Below, one piece after another: positions 40,347 through 47,881 of a stretch of DNA of 48,566 nt. A program made the position numbers and the translations under genes. The stretch spans positions 1 through 48,566 of IMG/VR virus record IMGVR_UViG_3300035698_027457; one strand, 5' to 3'. Below the pieces are notes generated by a model. That model was not told the DNA's origin. It searched no databases and saw nothing but the letters and a program-made list of their open reading frames with translations. Position 1 is the stretch's first letter. Each line of letters starts with the position of its first letter. The DNA is from a virus.

Positions 40347-41134
40347 GAATTGCCCTAATCGGATGTGGACGGTGGGGAAAGAATCTTGCAAGGGTTCTTA
40401 GCGAACTAAACGTGCTCAAGACTACCGTAACGCGCCATACTGCAATGGATGGTAAGGGCTGGATTCAACGTTACGCTCATACTGTTGACGGCGTCGCAAT
40501 CGCTACCCCCTCCGAAACTCACTACGAAATTGCCCTAGCCGCTCTTGAACATGACCTTCACGTCTTCGTTGAGAAGCCAATGTGCTTCTCTACCACGCAG
40601 GCGCAGCGCCTAGTCGAGACCGCGAAGTTTGAAAATCTAACCTTAATGGTTGGGCACATCATGTTCTATCACGCAGGATTTCAACGGCTTTTGGAAGCTC
40701 CTATTCAATATTCCAATCTTCACATTAATGCTCTACGAATCAAAGATCAAGCACCACATTATCAAGAGAGTGCTTTGTGGCGTCTCGCTCCCCATGATGT
40801 AGCGATGGTATTAAGGCTTGTTGGAAGAGCGCCTGATAAAATTATATATTCAGGGACTTCAAGATATGGAACTTTGATCCTTCTTTGGCGTCCTGAAGAT
40901 ATTGAAGCAACGATCAAAGTTGGTCATGCTCAGGTAAAGACAGAAAGACAATTCTCGGTTGGTCCTCATCGTCTTGTTACTTTCACCGTTAGTGACGATC
41001 CTGAGCCTCTCAAAACTGAAATGCAACACTTCATTGATTGTGTTAGAACAAGCACCTCGTCAATAACCAATGGTGAAACGGGCCTTGAAGTCATCCGTGT
41101 TCTTGCTAAGGCAGAAAGGTCTTTAAAGCAATGA
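40343..41134 (+). CDS. Gfo/Idh/MocA sugar dehydrogenase (WlbA/WbpB-like), 263 aa
   Basis: An N-terminal Rossmann fold (MRIALIGCGRWGKNLARVLS, Gly8-x-Gly10) is followed by VDGVAIATPSETHYEIALAA and HVFVEKPMCFSTTQAQRLVE, where the Glu-Lys-Pro motif binds NAD and sugar. The C-terminal domain is shorter than usual (family members often have 330 or more residues) and has WRLAPHDVAMVLRLVG with the expected catalytic-region His. In the Wlb and Wbp pathways this enzyme oxidises C3 of UDP-GlcNAcA before amination. Both its start and the next start are ATGA overlaps, so it is coupled to the DNA polymerase. Confidence 0.87.
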   Translation: MRIALIGCGRWGKNLARVLSELNVLKTTVTRHTAMDGKGWIQRYAHTVDGVAIATPSETHYEIALAALEHDLHVFVEKPMCFSTTQAQRLVETAKFENLTLMVGHIMFYHAGFQRLLEAPIQYSNLHINALRIKDQAPHYQESALWRLAPHDVAMVLRLVGRAPDKIIYSGTSRYGTLILLWRPEDIEATIKVGHAQVKTERQFSVGPHRLVTFTVSDDPEPLKTEMQHFIDCVRTSTSSITNGETGLEVIRVLAKAERSLKQ

Positions 41135-43512
41135 GAGAATTCGGTCGAATCCCTGAACTTGAAGATGGCAAAGCCTTCAACTACGTTCCAGGCGTTGGTC
41201 CTCAAAACCCTTCCATAATGATTATTGGTGAGGCCCCTGGAAAGGAAGAGAATGAACGCAAACGACCTTTTGTCGGTTTTGCAGGACGACTACTCAACAG
41301 CCTACTTCAACGAGCTGGACTCGACACTATACCATATCGAACCAACGTTGTTAAGTATCGCCCGCCGAACAACAACTTCGATCATTTTCGCGGCACAGCC
41401 ATCCTGCGTTGGAGTCAGATGGAGTTACGAGATGAGATTTCAACGGTCAATCCCCGAATCCTTGTCCCTGTTGGAAATGAATCTCTTGAAGCAATTTGCG
41501 GCCTTCGCGGCATTACGAAATATCGAGGCTCAGTTTTGGAGACTAACGGGCGCACCGTTATCCCAACTATCCATCCTGCAGCAATTTCTCGAAATCCACG
41601 ATATCGGTCACTTATCATTAGCGACTTCAGAACTATCGCGGCATGTCTTAAAGGAGAATCTTTTGCGTCTGATAACGACGTTATCTTAACAAAGCCTCAT
41701 TATAGAGATGTGATAGAGTGGCTTCGCTCAGCAGGCGATACAATTACATTTGACATTGAGCTTATCGGTTACAACATTGCCTGCTTAGGATTGGCAGACT
41801 CCGCTCATAATGCAATCGTTATTCCGTTTTACGATATTGAAGGGAACATTCTTCGAAACTACTTTACCGTCGAGGAAGAGGTCAATGTATGGTCGCTACT
41901 CCAGGATTTTTTCAAAACCCCACGCCGCTTCGTCAATCAAAATGTCGCCTTCGACTTGTGGTTCCTTGGAAAACTTGGAATCCGCTGCAAGCATCTATGG
42001 TTCGACACTATGCTCGCACATCATACGTATGATTCTACACAACCGCACGATCTAGCTTTTCTCACATCCGTCTACACAAAGAGACCTTATTACAAGGATG
42101 AAGGGCGCTTCTGGAAGCTAAAGGGTGACACTAATATTGAAAGGTTCTGGAATTACAATGCTCTTGACGTGCTCGCCACCTGGGAAGTTGCAGAAAAGCT
42201 CGATAAGGATTTAGAGAAAACAAAGCTCGATAAATTCTTTTACGACTACGTCATTAAGCTCGTCAATCCTGTTTTGAAGATGCAAAGACGCGGCGTTTTA
42301 ATCAATAAGACGTTACGGGAAAGGCTCCGTAGAAAAACACAGAAAGAGCTTGATCTGCTCACTTTGAGTTTAAACACCGTCGCTAATCGTGAGATTAATT
42401 GGAACTCGTCAAAACAAGTTCGTGAAATTTTTTATGACGTTCTTAAGTTCCCAAAGCAATACGGTAAGACTGGGAGTCTCTCAACAGATAAAAAATCCGT
42501 AACGAAAATCTTAGTCTATCATTATGAAAGAGAGCTTCCAATTCCACAACTCCTTCTCGATTTCAAAGAACGAAGTGAGAAGCAAGCATTTATGTCAAAA
42601 GCTCTCAAGGTAGATACTGATTCTGATGGGCGTGCCCGGACTTCTTACTTAATCCACGGGGCAGGAACGGGGCGCTTTGCCTCTCGTAAATCTTTCGAAG
42701 GTTCCGGCACGAACCTTCAGAATCGCACCGTTGATGAACGTGAGATGTTCATCGCTGACCCAGGCATGGTAATGTTCCAAGCCGATCTTACCCGAGCAGA
42801 AAATTGGCCTGTTGCAGCACTTGCGAACGACTATGCTTTGCTTGATCGCTTGCGCGCCGGCGTCGACCTCCACACCTTTAACGCCGCTTATATTTATGGA
42901 GTTACTGAGGAGGAGATTGCTGAGGAACACGAACGCTCAAAACGTGGGGAGATTCCTGAGAATAAGACTCGGCGCTTCCTTGCAAAGCGCGCCGGGCACG
43001 GCTTTAACTACGGTATGGGAGCAAAAACACTCCGCGATCTTATCCTTCAGGACGATTACACCTACCCAATGACCGTCCGTGAAGCAGGATTTCTGCTAAA
43101 CAAATTCAAAGCAATTTATCGCAAAGTGGTTATTTGGCAAAATTCAATGGAACGGCACATTCAAGCAAACCGTGAGATTCGCTCACCAACAGGCCGACGT
43201 CTGGTCTTCGCGGGGCGAATAGGCTCTCACGAAATCCGAACAGGACTTTCATTCATTCCCCAAGATGTCGTTTGTTGGCTAATTGGAAAGGCGTTAATCG
43301 AGCTTGATGAAAAAGATCAAATCCAACCATTGCCTTTGTTTCCCTTGATGCAGGCGCACGACGCGATTATAGGGCAATCACCAGAAGAAAAGGAAGCCGA
43401 AGCCAACTTTTTACTTAAAGATTCAATGGAACGAGAGATTCGGATCAACAAGCATGAGTTTACTATCCCTGTCGAGATAGGATGGGGGAAGAATTGGAAG
43501 GAGGCGAAATGA
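41131..43512 (+). CDS. Uracil-DNA glycosylase/DNA polymerase I (family A) fusion, 793 aa
   Basis: The replicative polymerase. Residues 1-175 are a family-4-type uracil-DNA glycosylase: IMIIGEAPGKEENERKRPFV and TIHPAAISRNP (His148). The 3'-5' exonuclease follows, with TFDIELIGYN (Asp208, Glu210), FVNQNVAFDLWFLG and YNALDVLATWEV. Polymerase motif A is MFQADLTRAENWP (Asp552), motif B RRFLAKRAGHGFNYGMGA, and motif C LMQAHDAIIG (His743, Asp744), where Ala replaces the usual Glu of HDE. UDG-polymerase fusions are known from SPO1-type phages with modified thymine. Its ATG overlaps the previous stop by four bases. Confidence 0.92.
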   Translation: MREFGRIPELEDGKAFNYVPGVGPQNPSIMIIGEAPGKEENERKRPFVGFAGRLLNSLLQRAGLDTIPYRTNVVKYRPPNNNFDHFRGTAILRWSQMELRDEISTVNPRILVPVGNESLEAICGLRGITKYRGSVLETNGRTVIPTIHPAAISRNPRYRSLIISDFRTIAACLKGESFASDNDVILTKPHYRDVIEWLRSAGDTITFDIELIGYNIACLGLADSAHNAIVIPFYDIEGNILRNYFTVEEEVNVWSLLQDFFKTPRRFVNQNVAFDLWFLGKLGIRCKHLWFDTMLAHHTYDSTQPHDLAFLTSVYTKRPYYKDEGRFWKLKGDTNIERFWNYNALDVLATWEVAEKLDKDLEKTKLDKFFYDYVIKLVNPVLKMQRRGVLINKTLRERLRRKTQKELDLLTLSLNTVANREINWNSSKQVREIFYDVLKFPKQYGKTGSLSTDKKSVTKILVYHYERELPIPQLLLDFKERSEKQAFMSKALKVDTDSDGRARTSYLIHGAGTGRFASRKSFEGSGTNLQNRTVDEREMFIADPGMVMFQADLTRAENWPVAALANDYALLDRLRAGVDLHTFNAAYIYGVTEEEIAEEHERSKRGEIPENKTRRFLAKRAGHGFNYGMGAKTLRDLILQDDYTYPMTVREAGFLLNKFKAIYRKVVIWQNSMERHIQANREIRSPTGRRLVFAGRIGSHEIRTGLSFIPQDVVCWLIGKALIELDEKDQIQPLPLFPLMQAHDAIIGQSPEEKEAEANFLLKDSMEREIRINKHEFTIPVEIGWGKNWKEAK

Positions 43513-43724
43513 TAGAAAGTAGCCAAGAAACTCTCTGCATTAATTGTAAACAGCCGTTTCACAACGATGACTTTGTTCACCCTATCTTTCAACGTGATAC
43601 CTTTGAAAGTAGGGATGGTATTGTCATATCACAGAGTGGTATCTACTACCTTTGTCAAAACTGTTTCATAGCAAAGCAACAGCTCAAAAAACAGAAGGAG
43701 AAAGAAGATGCCAAAATCACATAA
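43509..43724 (+). CDS. Small zinc-ribbon protein, 71 aa
   Basis: ATG 43509 (MIESSQETLCINCKQPFHND) overlaps the polymerase stop (ATGA) and has AAGGAGGCGAA before it; a longer in-frame start at 43482 lies inside the polymerase gene and was rejected. Two CxxC pairs, CINC and CQNC 43 residues apart, can form one zinc ribbon. The end is Lys/Gln-rich and helical. It may be a small polymerase accessory. Confidence 0.7.
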   Translation: MIESSQETLCINCKQPFHNDDFVHPIFQRDTFESRDGIVISQSGIYYLCQNCFIAKQQLKKQKEKEDAKIT

Positions 43725-44148
43725 GAGAGAAACCGTAAGTGAAGAAACGACCACCCCAATCGAGGAAGTCGCACCTGTATGGGTGCCGGACGGGAAGAAA
43801 GCTGATAAGCCGCCTCTCGATAAGCCTCCTCCCCCTCCTGAACGTGAGCTTATCACTCATGATTTGAGCGGCTCACAGCGCCAACACTTTTACTGTCCTG
43901 AGTGTGGACAGCGGAAATTCGTTCGAAGGGTCATAAGCAAGTCGTTTACGATTGATGACGAGACAAAGGAGCGGCTCGAAGAGATCCATACAATCGAACT
44001 TCCTTACGAAATGCGCGGGATGGGCCTTAAAACCAGAGCTTACACCCAACAGCTTAAACGTGGTGAGGTCTGGCGAGATCGATCCCTCTTTTGCAGCGTT
44101 TGTAAGGATGAAAACGGAGAGCCTATCAAAGCTGTCAAAGGTGACTAG
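43708..44148 (+). CDS. Zinc-finger protein, 146 aa
   Basis: A disordered Pro/Lys-rich N-terminus (ADKPPLDKPPPPPERE) precedes YCPECGQRKFVRR and, 70 residues later, LFCSVCKDENGEP, two CxxC knuckles enclosing a helical and strand region (ETKERLEEIHTIELPYEMRG). This is a likely treble-clef or zinc-ribbon domain. AAGGAGAAAGAAG before the ATG is strong. It overlaps the previous gene by 17 bp and is followed two bases later by the helicase-like gene, so a role in replication is likely. Confidence 0.7.
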   Translation: MPKSHKRETVSEETTTPIEEVAPVWVPDGKKADKPPLDKPPPPPERELITHDLSGSQRQHFYCPECGQRKFVRRVISKSFTIDDETKERLEEIHTIELPYEMRGMGLKTRAYTQQLKRGEVWRDRSLFCSVCKDENGEPIKAVKGD

Positions 44149-44150
44149 CC

Positions 44151-45380
44151 TTGTCAATAAAACGGCCTTACGAGAATTGGCTCACTGGATACGTCACATA
44201 TGCGTCGCGAATGACTGAAGCCCCTGACTTTTACCATGTCTGGGTTGGACTCTCGACAATCGCCGCCGTTCTTGGCCGAAAGGTGAAACTCGCATGGGGG
44301 GACGATTGGCTTTACCCAAATCTTTACGTCGTCCTTGTAGCAGGCTCTGCCACTTGCAAGAAGTCGTCAGCTATTATGGTTTCACAGAGGATGCTTCAAC
44401 GCGTTCTCGACGTCACTGATTGGCTCGAGCCTCCCTATACGCTTTTCACTGCACACTTGACAAAAGAAGTCTTGATCCAAAGGCTCTCCGAAATCGAGGC
44501 ATTACGGGGTGATGGAGAACTGATTGTCCACGCCGACGAACTAGGCGCTTGTCTTGACCGTGACGCATACAAAGCGGGATTTTTTGAACCTCTTATTAAG
44601 TTCTACGACTGCACGCCGTGGGGATCAGACACAAAGACTCAGGGAACGTATCCTGTAGATCGTCCTTGTGTAAATTTCCTTGGGGGCACGATTCCGACGT
44701 GGTTCCAGGATGTCCTTCCGAAAGGAGCTTTAGAGGGAGGGCTCGTCCCACGGATGCTTTTTATCTACGCCGAGAATCCCGACAGGCGCATTGCCATTCC
44801 AACAATGACACCAAAACTCCAGAAGATCCGCGATGCACTTGATATAGGACTTGCCCATGTAGCAGAACTTGAAGGAGAGATAACGTTCTCTGATGAAGCA
44901 CGAGCGATGTATGTTGAAGATTACGAGAACGCCCATTTCACCGGTCCTGAATACATGGCCGCGTATTGGGGACGGAAATACACTCACGCATTAAAACTTG
45001 CAATGCTTTTCTCAGTTATCTATAGTGACGAGTTAATCCTTCGACGTGAGCACTACGTGCTTGCGATGAGGTTTCTTGACGAACTTGAAGGCTCGATGTC
45101 TCGCCTCTTCTCAATGATTACGAAAGCTTCTGCGGCTGAGAGAGGTCAATCGATTATTAAGATTGCTCGGTGGATTTACGACAACGGACACAAGGAATTT
45201 TCATACCGTCAAGTAATGCAACGATTTGTGCGGGAAACAACAGTTCTTCAATTACGCGCCGACCTTGAGGCTTTCTCCGAAGGAGGGTATCTTAAAAAAC
45301 AAAGTAGAGGTAGAGCACTACATTACGAAGTGGATATGACAGCAATCGCGAAAATGCTAGGAGAGGAGCTTTTAGAATGA
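44151..45380 (+). CDS. DUF3987-like primase/helicase ATPase, 409 aa
   Basis: A TTG start at 44151 (MSIKRPYENWLTGYVTYASR) is chosen because the product then contains the whole WLTGYVTY...DFYHVWVGLSTIAAVLGRKV lead of DUF3987 ATPases; AAAGGTGAC precedes it. The P-loop reads LVAGSATCKKSSAIMVSQ (Gly65, Lys70-Lys71-Ser72), with Lys where Gly is usual, as in other members. Walker B is ELIVHADELGACL near residue 125. A C-terminal winged-helix-like part (YRQVMQRFVRETTVLQLRAD) could bind DNA. It is the only helicase candidate seen and lies beside the polymerase. Confidence 0.72.
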   Translation: MSIKRPYENWLTGYVTYASRMTEAPDFYHVWVGLSTIAAVLGRKVKLAWGDDWLYPNLYVVLVAGSATCKKSSAIMVSQRMLQRVLDVTDWLEPPYTLFTAHLTKEVLIQRLSEIEALRGDGELIVHADELGACLDRDAYKAGFFEPLIKFYDCTPWGSDTKTQGTYPVDRPCVNFLGGTIPTWFQDVLPKGALEGGLVPRMLFIYAENPDRRIAIPTMTPKLQKIRDALDIGLAHVAELEGEITFSDEARAMYVEDYENAHFTGPEYMAAYWGRKYTHALKLAMLFSVIYSDELILRREHYVLAMRFLDELEGSMSRLFSMITKASAAERGQSIIKIARWIYDNGHKEFSYRQVMQRFVRETTVLQLRADLEAFSEGGYLKKQSRGRALHYEVDMTAIAKMLGEELLE

Positions 45381-46759
45381 CACTAAGCGTATGTATGATT
45401 GTTAGAAATGCAGAGGAGTCTCTGTCAAAAGCCCTTAAAAGCGTTAAGGGACTCGCTAGTGAAATCATCGTCGTCGATACGGGCTCAACTGATAGAACGA
45501 TTGAAGTCGCCAAAGCTAACGGCGCAATAGTTCAGGAGCATCCCTGGAAGGACAGCTTTGCGGAGGCGCGGAATCACTCTCTTGTTGCTGCCGAAAGCGA
45601 TTGGATTTTAATTCTTGATTCCGACGAAGAGCTTCGTAAGAAAGACCATCAAAAGATCAAAACTGCAATGCGGGCAGTCAATATCGATGCTTATCTCTGC
45701 CCTAATGTTAGTTACGATACAAGCGGCGTGCTAAAAGGCCGTCACTATAACATCCGTCTCTTCCGTAATACAGGAAGAGAGTTCTACGTCTACCGTGTTC
45801 ATAACCAACTAATGGGGGTTGATCCTGCGAAGGCAGCGCCTCTTGAAGTTCCGTTCTACCATAAGGGCTATGCGCTGGCGAAAGAAGAAATGGTGAAGAA
45901 GTGGAAGCGAACTGAGCATCTCCTAGAACTTCAAATCAAAGACGAGCCAAACATTGCCTTCCATCACTACAATCTCTGTGTCGTTCAGAACAATCTTGGA
46001 AGCTATCTTGAGGGTCTTAAGAACGCCGACTTCGCCCTCACACTCGCAAGGGCGAAAGGCCAGATAGAATTATCAATCGTTCTTATGTCGCTCTACATGA
46101 AAGGAAACATGCTCGCAGCGCTCAGAAATACCCCCGAGGCAGAGGCTGCTTGTCGAGAGGCAATTGCAATTCAGAGTGAATTCCCTGATACACTTTTCCT
46201 TCTCGGCGACATTCTTCACCAAACCCACGGGGACAAGCTCGAATGTATCGTCTCAATGGAGCGTTACATCAAGATAAATAAAAAGATCAAAGATAAACCT
46301 CTCCCAAATGCGTTAATTCTTAATACTCTTGGTCACGAGGCTATTGCTTATCATCATATCGGATGGGCATATCTTGGTGCGACGGCGTTTGAGCGAGCGA
46401 TCAAAGCCTTTAAGAAGTGCTTAAAATCAAACCCAGTCCCGCTCTATAAGATTAGCACGTTGCAGGGCCTTGCCGTCTGTTTTTTAAACACAGGTAACTG
46501 GGCTCAAGCGGCGAGGACCGAACAGCAAGTGCTTGAGATTGATCCTGAGGATTTCACTGCAATGAGCAATCTCGCTGTTTGCCTTATTGAGCAAGGGAAT
46601 AAGGAAGAGGCGAAGCCGTTTCTTGAATCTGCCCTTGCGGCATCGCCGACGTATCCTGACGCTGTGATAAACTTCGCACGGCATTTTACTTCTTTACAAG
46701 CGGAGTCGCTGCCCCAGTCCGAAGGAAAATTGCCAGAAGAGAACCCAGACCAGTCATGA
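45377..46759 (+). CDS. GT2 glycosyltransferase with TPR repeats (SunS-like), 460 aa
   Basis: Residues 1-200 are a GT2 domain: LSVCMIVRNAEESLSKALKS, IIVVDTGSTDRTIEVAK (nucleotide binding) and WILILDSDEELRKKD (the DxD motif). Residues about 215-440 are TPR repeats (IALGYLGATAFERAIKAFKK-like; actual YLGATAFERAIKAFKKCLKS and LAVCLIEQGNKEEAKPFLES). SunS and related peptide or protein glycosyltransferases share this design, in which the TPR part binds the acceptor. It is the last gene of the rightward unit, coupled by ATGA to the helicase-like gene. Its 3' end overlaps the opposing holin-like gene by 74 bp. It may transfer the sugar made by the upstream cassette to a protein. Confidence 0.85.
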   Translation: MTLSVCMIVRNAEESLSKALKSVKGLASEIIVVDTGSTDRTIEVAKANGAIVQEHPWKDSFAEARNHSLVAAESDWILILDSDEELRKKDHQKIKTAMRAVNIDAYLCPNVSYDTSGVLKGRHYNIRLFRNTGREFYVYRVHNQLMGVDPAKAAPLEVPFYHKGYALAKEEMVKKWKRTEHLLELQIKDEPNIAFHHYNLCVVQNNLGSYLEGLKNADFALTLARAKGQIELSIVLMSLYMKGNMLAALRNTPEAEAACREAIAIQSEFPDTLFLLGDILHQTHGDKLECIVSMERYIKINKKIKDKPLPNALILNTLGHEAIAYHHIGWAYLGATAFERAIKAFKKCLKSNPVPLYKISTLQGLAVCFLNTGNWAQAARTEQQVLEIDPEDFTAMSNLAVCLIEQGNKEEAKPFLESALAASPTYPDAVINFARHFTSLQAESLPQSEGKLPEENPDQS

Positions 46760-46886
46760 CCGCTGTCTGAGGCTCAATGGTCTGGGTAAGTCCCCCAGCG
46801 ACGGCTCCACAAATGCCTAGGATGCCAGTCCAGAGAGTCTTGCTTCGATACCAATACTTTCCATCTTTTGGTAAGCTCATTGACAT
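46686..46886 (-). CDS. Holin-like small membrane protein, 66 aa
   Basis: AAGGAG lies before ATG 46886 (MSMSLPKDGKYWYRSKTLWT). Two hydrophobic segments follow, ILGICGAVAGGLTQTI and AVMTGLGSLLAIFLRTG, with a short basic end (PLVKK). The SKTLWTGILG...GSLLAIFLRTG layout is that of a small phage holin or membrane protein commonly annotated beside lysis genes. It is the last gene of the leftward unit and overlaps the GT2-TPR gene tail to tail. No endolysin was identified nearby. Confidence 0.6.
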   Translation of the reverse strand: MSMSLPKDGKYWYRSKTLWTGILGICGAVAGGLTQTIEPQTAVMTGLGSLLAIFLRTGAATPLVKK

Positions 46887-46903
46887 GACTAAAACTCCTT
46901 TGC

Positions 46904-47317
46904 TTAACGCTCGTTAATGTAAATGTCGAAGATTACGCCTAACGCGCTTCCTCCGGCAGTCACGCCAATCACGATTTCATCCTTTGCGCCCCGGCCATAC
47001 GCGCCGATAGGACATGAAGTCCACTGGGCACCAACCGTCGCGCCGAGGATTGTCGTTGCAGGATTGCCGGTGATGTCGCAGATCATTCCACGTGGATAAT
47101 GAATCGCCGTAACGGCGTTGTTTGTCAAGGTCAGAAAAGCATAACCTATTGGCGACGCTGTGAATGTGATGTCAGCCGTTCCTGCCTGAGGTGCGATTGG
47201 CGCCGCAGCAGGATGCCGAACTCTCACAGCATGAATCCGTCCTCCTTTCTCTGGTCGGACATTAAGCGCCAATGTGCCGCCCGCCGTCGTCGTCCCCTGA
47301 ACAGTATAGCGTTTCAT
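46904..47317 (-). CDS. Beta-rich virion protein, 137 aa
   Basis: A beta-rich Ala/Thr/Gly protein (MKRYTVQGTTTAGGTLALNV...ITFTASPIGYAFLTLTNNAV...IVIGVTAGGSALGVIFDIYI). The composition and regular strands suggest a small structural or decoration domain. Its ATG overlaps the previous stop (ATGA). It lies in the lysis or adhesin end of the leftward unit. Function inferred only from composition. Confidence 0.65.
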   Translation of the reverse strand: MKRYTVQGTTTAGGTLALNVRPEKGGRIHAVRVRHPAAAPIAPQAGTADITFTASPIGYAFLTLTNNAVTAIHYPRGMICDITGNPATTILGATVGAQWTSCPIGAYGRGAKDEIVIGVTAGGSALGVIFDIYINER

Positions 47318-47520
47318 CTTAACTCCTTATCGAGTTTGCTTTCGATTCGAGCTAACCGTGCGTTGATTTGCCCGAGAGATCGATCGAGCATCAAAATCAT
47401 GGTCGCTTTGGTCTCGTTGATGTGCGCCGTCGTCCAGCCAAAGGTAAGTGTCACGTAGGCAAAACATCCGACAATTAGAAGACTTCCAAAGATAACGACG
47501 ACTTTCGACCAACCGTTCAT
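47314..47520 (-). CDS. Membrane-anchored coiled-coil protein, 68 aa
   Basis: The ATG at 47520 (MNGWSKVVVIFGSLLIVGCF) is chosen because AAAGGAGTCTTA precedes it and it shares a base with an upstream stop (TAATG). One transmembrane helix (VVVIFGSLLIVGCFAYVTLT) is followed by a coiled coil (ATMILMLDRSLGQINARLAR...IESKLDKELR). This design fits an i-spanin or a holin-like lysis protein. A spanin role is possible because a small signal-peptide protein lies just upstream, but no lipobox partner was proven. Confidence 0.6.
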   Translation of the reverse strand: MNGWSKVVVIFGSLLIVGCFAYVTLTFGWTTAHINETKATMILMLDRSLGQINARLARIESKLDKELR

Positions 47521-47627
47521 TAAGACTCCTTTACGTATCCATGCTCTTCGAGGAGCCTGAGAAGCAACGTATCTTTCTCGGCCCGGCTCAGGTTCTTGTA
47601 GCCCTTGGAGCGGCCAGGCGGCCATTG
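47520..47627 (-). other. Open extension in frame after a TAG stop, 35 codons
   Basis: After the TAG (47628-47630) that ends the 80-aa gene the same frame remains open, reading QWPPGRSKGYKNLSRAEKDT and then LLLRLLEEHGYVKES, and ends in a TAA that shares its last base with the next ATG (TAATG). There is no ATG or GTG in it. The stop-start coupling suggests that it is translated, by amber readthrough or from a rare CTG/TTG start (AAGG lies before a CTG). Alternatively it is a recently broken longer gene. Confidence 0.45.
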
Positions 47628-47870
47628 CTACAGGATGTAGGCATAGCCACCGGGCAAGGTGTAAGTCACGCTCAGCTTCGGGTCTTTGTCCGTGCCGGTT
47701 TCTTCCGAGCAATACCAGTTGAATGCCTCGCCATCCGTTGGTGCCGCCCCCGACACGCTTGACGTTACGATGCCCGTATAAACGCGGATGGGCTGCTCGG
47801 CAATGAGGCTGTAGGAAAAGACCCCCAGGGCCAGCACCAGAACACTAACTATTACGATTATCTTCTTCAT
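47628..47870 (-). CDS. Small exported protein, 80 aa
   Basis: GGAGG precedes ATG 47870. An N-terminal signal peptide (MKKIIVIVSVLVLALGVFSY) has a likely cleavage near SLIAEQ. The remainder ends DPKLSVTYTLPGGYAYIL, echoing the C-terminus of the adjacent 502-aa protein (DPALHLVYGPPVTGSYAFIM). It may be a truncated or exported version of that terminal beta-domain, or an o-spanin-like partner of the membrane protein downstream. No lipobox cysteine was seen. Confidence 0.65.
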   Translation of the reverse strand: MKKIIVIVSVLVLALGVFSYSLIAEQPIRVYTGIVTSSVSGAAPTDGEAFNWYCSEETGTDKDPKLSVTYTLPGGYAYIL

Positions 47871-47881
47871 TTAATCCTCCG

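Noticed and set aside
36924-41134. Host chromosomal contamination by the sugar genes
   Set aside because: The genes overlap phage genes on both sides with ATGA or GTGA couplings, which would not survive a random chimeric join.
41225-41689. Plus-strand frame of 154 codons inside the polymerase
   Set aside because: The polymerase frame here contains the conserved glycosylase motifs GEAPG and HPAA. The other frame has no ribosome site or recognisable domain.
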